Assembly (NCBI GenBank): GCA_963920575.1
Contig: OY986967.1
Location: 25,003,648 to 25,067,647 of the forward strand
From: Narthecium ossifragum
Lineage: Eukaryota > Streptophyta > Magnoliopsida > Dioscoreales > Nartheciaceae
Reading direction: 5' to 3'
DNA: 64,000 nt
Below the pieces are notes generated by a model, which was not told the origin of the DNA, did no database searches, and saw nothing but the letters and a program-made list of their open reading frames with translations. A program made the translations under genes and the position numbers. Shown piece by piece: positions 1 to 17,100 of the stretch (position 1 is its first letter; each line of letters starts with the position of its first letter).

Positions 1-992
1 GGGCAGTTTTTCTATTTCAGCAAAACTATAATAGAAGCCACTTAACATGAATCACTGCCCCTCGTACCAGATTGTCCGTGGCTTAAAACGCCTCACCAAT
101 CATGTTAAAGCCACATCAGACCAGTGTCATGAATGAATTTTATGGAGGGGTTACAGCAACAGTGCTCTATAAATAGGGCAAGCTCAGGATTGTAGGGGCC
201 GCATTTCAGAGAAGTGAGCATACCAGCTTAGGAGAAGGAGTCAAATCTTTAAGAAGGGGGGCAGAGTTTTGAAGTTGAGGATCCCACATGCTATGCTGCA
301 ACTATGTTATAGTACAATACCAAGGAATTGACAAGATATCTTTGAATAACTTAATATACTCATAATCTAAACAAATGCATAGATGATTGCTCAATCATAG
401 ACTAAACATATTGATCATAACACATTAAGTGAATCATTTACCAACTTTGCCATCAACATAGTGAAATCACCTGTACTTTTCATACTAGACAAAGTTCCGA
501 TTCATTTACAAAGGTGGCCCTCCTAAGTTAATTGCCAAAAAAAAAAGTTCTCCTTTCAGATATCTTGTTGAGCTGCTCAGATAAATAAGAGAGCAAACAA
601 CGAAAAATGTATAGGAAATTAATGCCTTCACCAACTTTGCAAGCCCAATAATTTCAACAAGTCTCCAAGCATCGAGCAGTTTCAATCCTCTCATGCTCAG
701 AGCCATGCAAACCACTTCTGATATACTTTCCCCATGAAAAAGAAACCCTCTCTTGTGAGAATGAATGCAAGTCTAGCACATATGTACGGTGCTTCTTGTA
801 AAGATAAACTTTCATTAACAAACAGAAGGAATCTAGGTCATCAAATCAGAAACCAATGAGACAAGACTTCAGTGGACATTTGTCTAGCTTGGTCAAATCA
901 GGCCAGCCTAAAAGGCACTAAATCCAGAATAATAAACAAACCTGAGACGATCCAGAATGTAACAAGACAATTTACAAGAAACATAAGTCTAC
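1..992. other. Intron of the reductase gene; no exon found
   Basis: The last reductase exon found ends at 993 with a GT donor on the minus strand. The next expected family block, which begins GRIINIAS and later carries the catalytic Tyr and Lys, is absent from both frames of this stretch. The intron therefore runs past base 1. A TATA-like TATAAATAGG near 168 and a TE-like flavour at 1-300 suggest an old LTR fragment, but I could not find its ends. Confidence 0.5.
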
Positions 993-6035
<5,043 letters not shown>

Positions 6036-6135
6036 TTCCGGGAACGATCTGAGTGCTCGTCTTGCGGAGAGACTAGTGAGGATTGAGAGAGCCAGAGGAG
6101 AGAGATTTGTATATATATATATATATATATCAAGA
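6036..6135 (-). promoter_or_regulatory. Probable core promoter and 5' UTR of the reductase gene
   Basis: Just upstream of the reductase ATG lies a short purine/pyrimidine-rich leader and then an (AT)n tract at about 6109-6130. On the minus strand this tract reads TATATATA and could serve as the TATA region, giving a leader of roughly 50 nt. The assignment is by position only. The tract is also a simple microsatellite. Confidence 0.35.
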
Positions 6136-8120
6136 CTGGAGTATATGGGTTTAGAGAGAGAGAGAGAGGGGTGGTTAAAAAAGTAGGTGGGTTTCTTTGG
6201 GAGCTCCGGAGGACACGGTCGCCCGGCGGAGGAACCAATGCTGGCTGGCCCGGTGGCGGGCGGCGGACTGTACGAAGTTGGGGAACTAAAGAAGAGGGGC
6301 TGGAATCCGATAACTCCCCACCCGAATCCGATCAGAAGGATGATCGAGCTCGCGAGCTTTCAGCGACCGGACACGGGTTTTGATGTGAATTCTCTCTCTG
6401 TCCAGGACCAGGACGCTTCGAAGGATCAAAGTAGCAGGGGGGCTGCGATCGAATCGGCTTTAATCGGTTAGCTCGGACGACCTCGATTCGAGTCGAGTTT
6501 GAACCCGGCCGGATTAAGGCTTGGTTCTTTATCGATCTCAAGCTCAATCATCCTTGGACTCGGTTCGGTTCGAAAGCTCACGAGCTCGGCTTGATTAAGT
6601 TTATTTATATAATATAACATATTAATCCTATGCACTTGAATTAAATAAGGACTAGTCAACACCATTTGAGTGTCTTGACTTTGGTTTGAATATATTAGAG
6701 TAAGCGGACTCTCTCTGCTAAATGAGAAATTATTTTCTCATTGGGCGTTGATTGGTGTACATGCTGACGTCATATGTGCATTACACATGTCCGAATCAGT
6801 ATTGAATTACTTATTCTTTCATTTAGTCCATCAGTAGTGAGATACCGATCGACTCTATCAACCAATCGGTACCTCACTATCGATATAATTCAATCGGTAG
6901 TCCACTACCGATTCATTGATATAATCCATTGGTAGTACTACATGAATGAATCGGTATTAGACTACCGATTCGGTGACATGCGCATCCACGTATACAAAAA
7001 CATTACTCATGTAATTTGAAGCTGCCTGGTGATAGCAATGATAACTTCCCTATTATATGCTCCTTTCCAATGTATATATATCAGCATTTGAGCCAGTTAG
7101 TTACCCTATGTATTAGTGCTGCTCACGTTAGAATTTGTGGTGATGTTCATTAACTGTTCTTATTAGTGGCCAGCGAGTGCTATATCAGCATTCGAGGTTA
7201 GCATGAATCATGCCTAGTTTCGCCATATGGGATCAAGTGTGACCTACCTTATTGCTTTCTTCCTTGCTTATTTCCTCTTTTATCAGACTTTGCCAGCTTG
7301 TTTTCTTCTAATACTTGTCTCTGCTTATCTTTTGTGTGGCGTATGAGTGAGCAGCTTGTAGGATGTCGATCCTATATGGATCCATACTCAGATCCAATAA
7401 GTTTTTGGCATGGTATGAAATTTAGAGTAAACGGAACGGGTTTAGCTAGATGGTCAATCCAAAACCGTAATTGGCCTTGTATCGGTTTGGTTTCGGCGCC
7501 TCATCTGATAGTTTTCCTTTACAAGTTTTGGCGGAGATGAACAAATATTGCATCAAATTTAAAACACATGTATCCTTAAGTGCCACTATGAATTGAGTAA
7601 CACCTCAGACTCAAAATTTAAGAGTAGAAACAATCAAACATAAAGAAAGCATCTCTCAAGGTCTAAATTTAATTGCTCAGAAAATTTATTATATAAACCA
7701 AAAAGAATAAATAGCAGTAGACATTGATACATATGACAACTCACCATAGTAAGTAAGATTACAACATTGAATTTGAAAAAAAAAAAATCACCTAACTACA
7801 AAATTTAGGCATCATTATATCTTATGATGCTGCAATGAAAATGCTGCAGCTTAAAGCAGCATGCTCACAGAAATAGCATTACAACAGTCCTATTAGATAC
7901 ATATTCCAAGAAAAACAAGTAGTCCTGATTGATCCGAACATCTTCCGCCCCAGCAACATAGATGATGCGAATCACCAAAACATCTAGAAAACCACTGGCA
8001 TGGAAAAAGAATACCAGTGCAATCTGTGTAAATTATCCACAGGCCTTTCACATTTGTGTTGTTTGAGCTATGACCTGTTCAAGGTGTGCAGCGATGTTCT
8101 TATTCAGTTGAGACCATGAA
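6136..8120. other. Intergenic region between reductase and topoisomerase genes
   Basis: No coding region is supported. It contains degenerate GAGCTCG-type repeats at about 6460-6600, a foldback element at 6838-6985 annotated separately, and the probable 3' UTR of the topoisomerase gene at roughly 7800-8120 on the minus strand. Open frames here show no recognisable family. Confidence 0.4.
6838..6985. repeat. Foldback element built on the ATCGGTA motif
   Basis: The stretch contains many alternating direct and inverted copies of ATCGGTA and TACCGAT, for example GATACCGAT, AATCGGTA and CACTACCGATTCATTG. It is related to the larger inverted repeat at 9835-10250, so it looks like a member of a small MITE-like foldback family. 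I could not define a target-site duplication. Confidence 0.5.
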
Positions 8121-11100
8121 TTATTCCAGGAAAGCTGCTTCGGCGTCCTCAACTTTTGGTTTTCTTTTGGGGCGGCCACATTGTTTAGCGTTCTTACTCA
8201 ACAGATACTTTAATCCAGCTTCCAATGTTACCTTCTTAGGGTCTACATTCTGCATTGATGATGTAAAAGCCCAAAGAGTTAGCTGACAAATAACAAGAAA
8301 TATAAATAAAAATGAACTGAAATTTCAGTCTACAAATCAAAGGAGAAAGATAAAGACAAAATCCCTGGTCACACATGGCAATCATATAACCTAGAATGAG
8401 GACCTAAGTACCCAGATTAGTCAAAACATATCCAATATATGACGAGTGGCCATTTTCCACGAAATACATACAGCAGGGTAGACATAAATGTAGTATGTGA
8501 TAACATTTCATGAAAAAGGTTAACAAAAAAGCCTCACAAGTTGTGAGCTTTACACCACCTTATTTGCGGAAAACAGAGGCCAAAAGAGGTAATTCTCAAG
8601 TGGAAATTGAATAAACGATCTAAATTTCATCTCTGTGCATAGCATATTTGCAATTAATAGACATCTAAATCAAACATTGCCCAGAAAAATGATTATGAGT
8701 TTAAAAAAGGAGGCCACAACTACAAGGAAGTGGGAACTAAGCAATTGGTTTTAAAACCCATTAATCAAGACAAAAAAGAAAAGGGGGAATTACATAAATT
8801 TCCAAAATTGACAAGGTTACCCCGAAAAACATATCATACCTACATGGTTATCCCTCGAGTTACTTTTCCGTCGAGTACCAGGGAATATTCCCCTTTGTGC
8901 CGTTTGGGGCTAACGGTAGTGGGTGGAATGACTTATATACCCTCCAATGGTCATCTCCTTCCTCTCTACCCTTAACCCCAAAAAACCCTAAAAAATCGAA
9001 AAAAAAATACAAATTTTTCTCCCAAATAGAAACCCCAATTCGACCCTCAGATCTTCGATTTTTAAGTGCTTCTCGCCTACGTGGGGGGCGCTGCTCACCC
9101 ACCATTACTGGGAGAGTGACTCCCTGTTGCTTGGAAGTACCGGCTTCTTGGAAGATTATTGTTTGCACCTTTGGGGATTGGTTTGAGTAAACGACAAACG
9201 AGCTATGAATTCAAAAAATGTCATATTTTCACATGCTATTGTCGTTATATATGCACGTTTCGTCTTTCTAATGGTAGACCTTTATGCCAGTTGATGATAA
9301 GTGAAATTTAACTTAGGAATACAGATTTGGGTGTTTGACATTTAATAGAGCCAAGTGTATTTAAGACATTTCACATGCCTAAATTAAAGTTCAACCTTGG
9401 TCAGGTCACTTTTACCAACGAAAGGTAACATAAGGGTAAATACGTTATTTGTTTATATTTTCTGGGGTAGCCTTGTAAATTTTGGAAATTTAGGGGTAAT
9501 TGTGTAAATTTGAAGCTTTTCAGGGGTATATATGAAATTTCCCCAAAAATGGAATTGCATGATGAATTCAAACCACAAGGTAGCGACCTTCTGGTGGCTC
9601 TGCCCCCATCTAGACCCGTAGCTTTTTGGTAGATTGCTTGCTTTGTCGTGTTTTCTTTTATATAATTCTGCCATCTCTTTGACACGCATCAAGACTTGAG
9701 CAATGTCTATACTATCACTTTCGGAGTTGGTACATGATACAATATAGTCCACAGTTTCTAGAGAATCATTTTGCTTTTCAATATAAATAGAAAGAGTGCT
9801 GATTTGTTCACATGGACACGATTGCACATGCAACGAATCGGTAGTGGGATATCGATAGGTTTATCTAGTCCATAGGTAGACCAATACCGATGAACTAGAT
9901 CAATGGATCGGTATCTCTTCTCAGGGTCTGTTTGGCGACGCAGTATCCAAGCGAATCCGTTGTATCCCGGCGAATCCGAGAATGAGCGGATTTGCTCCCG
10001 CCTCATCCGGCCAGATTCCAAAAACACGGAATCCGCTCGGAACGAGCGGACGCCACTCCGAGCGGATACCCGCGGGTACCATCCCGCGGGTACCGCACAG
10101 TATCCAAGCCAAACACACACTCACTACCGACGGAATGTACCAATGATCGAATCGGTAGGTATCGGTTTTGAGATACCGATCCATTGATATAGTTCATCGG
10201 TATTGGACCAATACCGATTAGATCAACCTATTGGTAACCCACTATCGATTCTTACTGTCGAAATAGAAAACTTACTGTTGAAGTGTATTAAGTGCTCCCA
10301 CCTTATGCCTTTCTGAAGAACCAGGTTATAAGTTTTTGGAAAATTAATGATCATGCAACGTCTGCTATGTTGCTCTCTCCTCGTTCAGGCAACATAAGGA
10401 AAATATGACCTCTATTATCATTCTCAAATGCAGCCTCCTACAAGAGGATCCATTCAGATTTACTCCCAGCTTCCATTTTGAGCAACCAAAACTTTCAAGG
10501 TAAGAAATGTCTTAACCATAAGGAACAAAGGGATTCAAGTCGGCTTCTGAGTCACTAAATTCCCTTGTCTTCATCCTTACAAAGAAGATATCAGCAAGCA
10601 ATATCAGGCTTGGAGGGAACAAAAGCATTGGATACCAGCAAAAACATTTGGACTGTCTATGTACAACATCTACAATCTCCAAAATCTTTTCTTCATGCAT
10701 TCTCCTAGGCTAAAGTCGTAAACAATCATATCCACGCCAGTGAATGGCTGCATGCTATATCGAGGTTTGCTGTGCCAAATCTTAGCTACATTGTTCATGG
10801 AAATTACATGATTATGACACTTGTAAGCCGGAGCACATATTTCCTAATGTTATGCATCTGACGACTCGTAAACTAATGAAAACAATGTTGACACTGAACG
10901 GTCTCTGCGTAAATGGCTAGGTAGCTTGGCAGATTGTCTTTTCCTTGCAAAGCCCATGTAGAATTGACCATAGAGTTTTTTCTTTTTTTGTTTTAAACTC
11001 GGGTTAATTAGGTAAACTAACCAAGGTTGACAAAAAGACATTTCTGATAGACCCCAAAAATGTCAAGGGAAATATGTCATTATCAAGACTATGGGGGCGA

Positions 11101-14100
11101 ACTATGTAATACCAAAGTTTTTGAAGGATGAATATGTAATTGACCTAAGCAAGCATGACTGGCATATGGAAGCCATATTGATCAGAAGTGAAGGTGACCT
11201 TCATTTTCGAGTTTAAGCTTAGAAAGCTAAAAAGAACCCACAACCACATTACTATGTTGAAATTATTATCTATATGTAAAAACCAGAAAGAGCATCAAAT
11301 ATAACCCCATCTCCAATGTTTCCCCTGAATAAGCCCTTTCTCTACCATAAAAATCTTCCTGAAGCACTTCTACATGCAGAGAGCAAAGACAAAATAAGCA
11401 AACCCTTGATGAGTTAATGCTATGCATAACTAAATTCATGCATCTAGAATCAATTCAACAAACTACATGTCTGGTTAGAGATCACCTTTGGTACCGGAGC
11501 AATAGTACGCCGATGTCTAATTGAAAATCCAAACTTGGAATGTGTTAACAGTACAAGTTGTCCATCTTGTGGATGATTTCCCTGTACATCAAAAATATGG
11601 AAGTTGCACAACTGAAAAATACATAACACGTGTAATCAGATGTGATAATGGACATACCAACGTCACAGGATAGCGCAGTAACTCGAGAGCATCTTCCAAA
11701 CTAAAAGACTCAAGGTCCTTCATCTAAAAGAAACTGGCTCTTAGATACATGATACATAACTTTTCCAAGCTTATAGTAACAAAAAGCCACATATACCATT
11801 AACTGCTGTTATGGTTGAATTGCTAACAATATGTTTGATACAGATTTTACAGACCTTTTTGATACAAGTAAACAAAATATTGAAAACCATAGACATATAA
11901 AAAGCAACTTCTTCCGCCAATCCAACAAGCATGCAGCACTTCATTACTAGGAAGTGTTCTTTTAGGTTTGAACAAGGAACCAGTATACGCAAATGCAACA
12001 AAGATTGGAATAACCATATTTTCCTAGTTTTGCCACATCCCTCAGCCTAAAGACTTCAGGGCTGGCCGGAGCAAGACCGAGACCACTACTTGTAATATTC
12101 AGCTGCTTAAACATCCATGAGACTATTGATACACACGCCATCAACTTAGATGCAGCAAAAATAAATGAGTCAAACATCTATCCTTGTTAGAGAAGTTCTA
12201 AACAAGTATTCACTAAGATCAAAAGCATATAACTCAATAAATGTACAAAAGTTAAAAAGTAGAAACCTCGGCAATAGGAGCCCTTTTTGGTGTGTGTCCA
12301 GTTCTATCCTCCCCCAATTGCACATAATATCCATAGGGACCATTTTTCAGAAAAATCTAAAAACATAAGTAAAGTAGATATGGTTATTGAAATTGAAGAG
12401 AATAGAATAGAATTGTAAGGCACCTCAAGCACAGAAATGAGAGAAAACAAATAAATAAAATACCAAAGAGTTGAACAATTAAAAACAAGAATAAACCTTC
12501 TCATTGGAATCAGGGCTATGACCGAGCAGCCTTGGAGGAAATGATTTTGCTGGCTTCTCAGTTGCAGTGTCATCATCCTCTTCAATGAAGACTGTTCCTG
12601 CAATATACCTGTGCATAAAGTGTAATTGGACAACATTCAACGAAATTTAATTTGTGAAAGTATTAATAAATGATTATCCACCAACTGCAAGTTATGGCAT
12701 TGTGGAAGCATTTGTTACAATAAAAGTTCTGTTTAAAACTCAATCCACAAATATCAGGCATAAAGGCATCCAGAATTGAGAATGACTAGACTAGTGGAAA
12801 TTATTACTTGCAGTTCACCAGTATGTAACAATCATTACTTGCAAAAACTATCATTACTTGCAAAAGTAACAATTTTCCACAACTAGACTTGTTCATCTTT
12901 TGAGAAAATACAGGTTCAACTAGAAAATGTAACAAGCCAAATTATCAAAAATTTATACAACGAAGAAACTTGAGGCTATACAAACTAGCAACTAGTGGGA
13001 AGGGAAACATGGATTTGGTTCCCAATTTAGGCTCCCACCTGTACAAGTTCACCAGTATCTAACAAGCACAATGTATGATAGGCACGGACGCCCAATCAGG
13101 AATCGCAGACCCAACCCACGGTATCTTTAGTCAGGAGTCCGGATCTTATTGGTATTGCTAATCTTAGTTGGATAATAAAGGCTGGATTAGTAGGGTTATT
13201 TATCTTAGTTGGAGTCAGTCTGGTTATCTTAATATGTTGAGTCAGAGTCCCAGTTAATCACAAGTGTAGTGAACGGCTGTGATGGAGTAGGGTTGATGGT
13301 TGTCATAGGGTTGAAGTATAAAAGGGTTGAAGTCTTGTAAGTCATCATCTTCTTGGATAATAAGAAACACAAAAGGGGTTTTCCAGCCATTAATTGGAGC
13401 AAGGGGTTCCTCCTCGGCCATTAAGAGAGGAGAGATCAGGCGTCTCAGGAGCTTCCTGCGACCTTGATCTTATCAAGTGGTACCAGAGCAGTTCGGTCCT
13501 ACAGCCATGGCACCGCCGGCGAACAAGGATCGTATCGAGACGTTGGAGCAGAACCTGCAAGGGGTGCAGGAGGAGTTCGGTGCTATGCAGGAAGCGTTGC
13601 AACGCTTGGAGGAGGAGAACAAAGCTGCCCGACTTGAGGCCGACGCTAGATCCAAAAACATAGATGGGATCTTGCGGCGACTCGACGAGGAGAACCACGT
13701 ATCACGGCGTGAAGCAGCAGCTAGATCCAAAAGAACAGATGAGTTATTGAGCGAGCTTCTGAAGATGCAAGGAAAGAAACCATCTGTTGGGGGAGAGGAC
13801 CGGAAGTTTGAGAAGGAAGAAGAGGAAGAAGGTGAAGGATCCGGACGACGAGGGGGTCCGACGGTGAAACTGGAGTTTCCGCGATTCGCAGGCGATGACC
13901 TCCTGGTATGGCTGAACCGGGTGGAGCAGTTCTTCCTAATGCACCGAACACCAGAAGATGAGAATGTCCAATGGGCTTCGTTTCACCTAGAGGGCGAAGC
14001 GAATCAATGGTGGCAGTGGATCCAGAGCATTAATCAGGAAACGCGAGCAGAGTTATCTTGGGTGGAGTTCCAAAGGGAAATCTCTGCGCGTTTTGGGTCG

Positions 14101-17100
14101 ACACAATATGTCACTCAGGATGAGACCCCGTCGCACATCCGACAGACGGGGCCTCTGCGGGAGTACCTACAGGAGTTCGAGGTGCTCGCGACGCGGGTGA
14201 GAGGATGGCCGCAATCAGCATTAATGGGAGCATTCTTAGGAGGATTACAGGAGGAACTGGCGGATGAAGTGTGAGTGTTCAAGCCCAGAACACTACGCGC
14301 GACCATCGAGTATGCACAACTGCTGGATGAGAAGCTACAGAAGGCTCGACGCAGGGAGCGCTCTGAAGCTTCCCAACCCAACAATAGGGGCGGGTCTACA
14401 TCAATCCTTCCAAACCGGCTGGGGCCGGCGACGACCCCGTCACTGGTACCTGGCCGGATACGGCCAAACTCCAACCCCAACCCACCTAGCCGAGCACCGC
14501 CGCCGGGGGTACGAAAGCTGTCTGGGGAAGAGATGTGACATCGAAGGGAAAAAGAGTTATGCTTTAACTGTGACGAGAGGTTTACACCTGGGCATAAGTG
14601 CCAGAAGCCACAATCCTTCTGGGTCGAGATGGAAGAGCCGGTTACAGCAGATGAGGATCAGGATGGGATGGACCAATCTTGGGGGCCAGATCTGGGGGAG
14701 CCGAGTGGGGAAGAAAAACCTACCATTTCGCTGCATGCACTAATCGGCTACTCAGGACCAAGGACGATGAGGGTGGTGGCCAGTATCGGTCGGCAGAACA
14801 TGACCGTATTGATCGACAGCGGATCGACACACAACTTCATCGACGAGGAAGTTGCAGGCCATCTGGGCTTGGGGGTCACGCCGATGAAGGAGTTCGCGGT
14901 ACGGGTAGCTAATGGGGAGAGACTATATTGCAAGGAAAAGTATGAGGAAGTTTCAATGGAGATTCAAGGCTATGTCTTCGCGACGACCCTCTACCCGATT
15001 CCACTACAAGGCATTGAGGTGGTGCTAGGGATCCAGTGGCTTGAGGAACTAGGCTGGGTAACGTGTAATTGGAAGAAGATGTGCATGAAGTTCAAAATCG
15101 GAAGGGGGGAGCATACCATCGAAGCAAGCCAAACCATGACGGCCAGCCGAACCGTTCCCTTACAGGTGCTGGAGCGAGAGTTCCGAGGAGGTGGAGAGTT
15201 ATTTGCTCTCCAAATAGAACCCGAGCAGAAGGAGGGGGTGCAACCAGATGTACCTGGGGAGGTGCAGAAGATATTGGAGTTTGCCCAGGTAATGGCCGAA
15301 CCAACCGAATTGCCGCCGGAACGGGAATTCGTGCATCGGATTCCGTTGATCGAGGGAGCAGAGCCTGTGAATATCCGACCTTACCGGTATGCTCACTTTC
15401 AGAAGAACGAGATCGAACGGCAGGTGACGGACATGTTGGAATCCGGACTGATCCGGATGAGCTCGAGTCCATTCTCGTCACCGGTTCTGTTGGTGAGGAA
15501 GAAAGATGGCACGTGGAGATTTTGTACTGATTACAGGGGGCTCAACGCGGTGACAGTAAAGGATCGGTTTCCGATACCCACAGTGGACGACATGATAGAC
15601 GAGCTGCACGGCGCCAGGTATTTCTCAAAGCTGGACTTGCGGGCCGGGTACCACCAGATCCGGGTGCTAGAGGAGGATATCCATAAAACTGCTTTTCGTA
15701 CCCATAGCGGACACTACGAGTATGTAGTGATGCCGTTCGGGTTGTGCAACGCTCCTTCGACGTTCCAGGCTGCTATGAACGCCCTGTTTCGACCGTACCT
15801 CCGCCGTTTCATTCTGGTGTTTTTTGATGACATCCTCATATACAGCCAGGAATGGAGCACCCACTTGGAACACCTGCGGTTAGTCCTCGACATCTTGACC
15901 ACTAACAAATTTTTTATTAAACGCTCCAAGTGTGTTTTTGCTAAGGAGGAAGTGGAGTACCTGGGCCACTTAATCTCACAAGAAGGCGTGAAGGCGGATC
16001 CTAAGAAAATAGAGGCGATGCAAGAGTGGCCGATGCCAAAGACGGTGACGAAGCTGCGAGGATTCCTGGGCTTGACAGGGTACTACAGGAAATTTGTCAA
16101 GAACTACGGGATGATAGCGGCGCCTCTGACAAAGCTACTAAAGAAGGGCCAGTTTGCCTGGAGTTCAGACGCCACTGCTGCTTTTGGAACCTTGAAGATG
16201 GCGATGTCGACAACACCGGTGCTAGCTCTTCCAGACTTCTCAGATACGTTCGTGGTTGAAACAGACGCATCTGGGGAAGGAATTGGGGCGGTCCTGATGC
16301 AGAAGGGGCGACTAATAGCATATCTCAGCAAGGCTATCGCCGCCTCTAAGAAGTCCTGGTCGGCTTATGCTAAGGAGATGCTGGCCATCTTGAAAGCAGT
16401 CCGGCTGTGGCGACCGTATCTAATGGGACGCAGGTTCATCATTCAGACAGATCAGCGAAGCCTTAAATACTTCCTAGAACAGCGAGTGGTGATGCCGGAA
16501 CAGCAGAAGTGGGTGTCTAAGCTTCTGGGGTACGAGTATGAGATCCGTTATAGACCGGGCAGGGAAAACTCGGCAGCGGATGCCTTATCCCGCCGGGAAG
16601 AGGAAGCGGAGGCGCTGGCGATTTCAGCGCCCACGGCCGGAATTTGGGAGGAGCTGTTGACCGCCAACAGGGAGAACGAGTACCTACTTGATCTTCATCG
16701 GAAATATCGGGAAGGAGGAGCAGCGGGGGTCGACACGAACCCGCGAAAGGAGCTATCGGTGAAGGGGGGATTTATCTGCTACCAAGGAAGGGTGGTTGTA
16801 CCGCCAGGATCCGAGATTTCTCGACGGTTGCTACAGGAGTACCACGATTCGCCCATTGGGGGACATTCCGGGGTCTTGAGAACGTACAAGCGGCTAACAC
16901 AACAGTTCTACTGGGAACACATGCGCCGGGATGTCAAGGATTATGTAGCTGCTTGTGAGGTGTGTCAGAGGAATAAACATGACACCAGGAACCCGGTGGG
17001 GATGTTGCAGCCATTGCCAGTGCCGGCGCAAGTGTGGGAGGAGATTTCGATGGATTTCATCGAGGGGTTGCCAAGGTCAGCAGGGATGGACATGGTGATG

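Larger units (their letters stand above)
8250..11485 (-). other. Last intron of the topoisomerase gene
   Basis: This 3.2-kb GT-AG intron separates the PVPK exon from the terminal exon. It holds two DNA-transposon-like elements (8784-9545 and 9835-10250). The rest is AT-rich with no recognised feature. Confidence 0.7.

Noticed and set aside
6841..6985. Spaced short repeats resembling a CRISPR array
   Set aside because: The words are 7 bp, on both strands and irregularly spaced, in a plant genome. A foldback element explains them.
8897..9190. 97-residue open frame in the last topoisomerase intron
   Set aside because: It lies inside an inverted-repeat element, has a Ser/Pro/Lys-rich low-information composition, and matches no known family.
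13394..13663. Protein-coding frame across the 5' LTR of the chromovirus
   Set aside because: It is in the wrong frame relative to gag and covers the LTR and primer-binding site.
14272..14274. Programmed stop-codon readthrough between gag and pol
   Set aside because: Two further TGA codons of the same kind occur, one far inside pol, so mutation is the simpler explanation.
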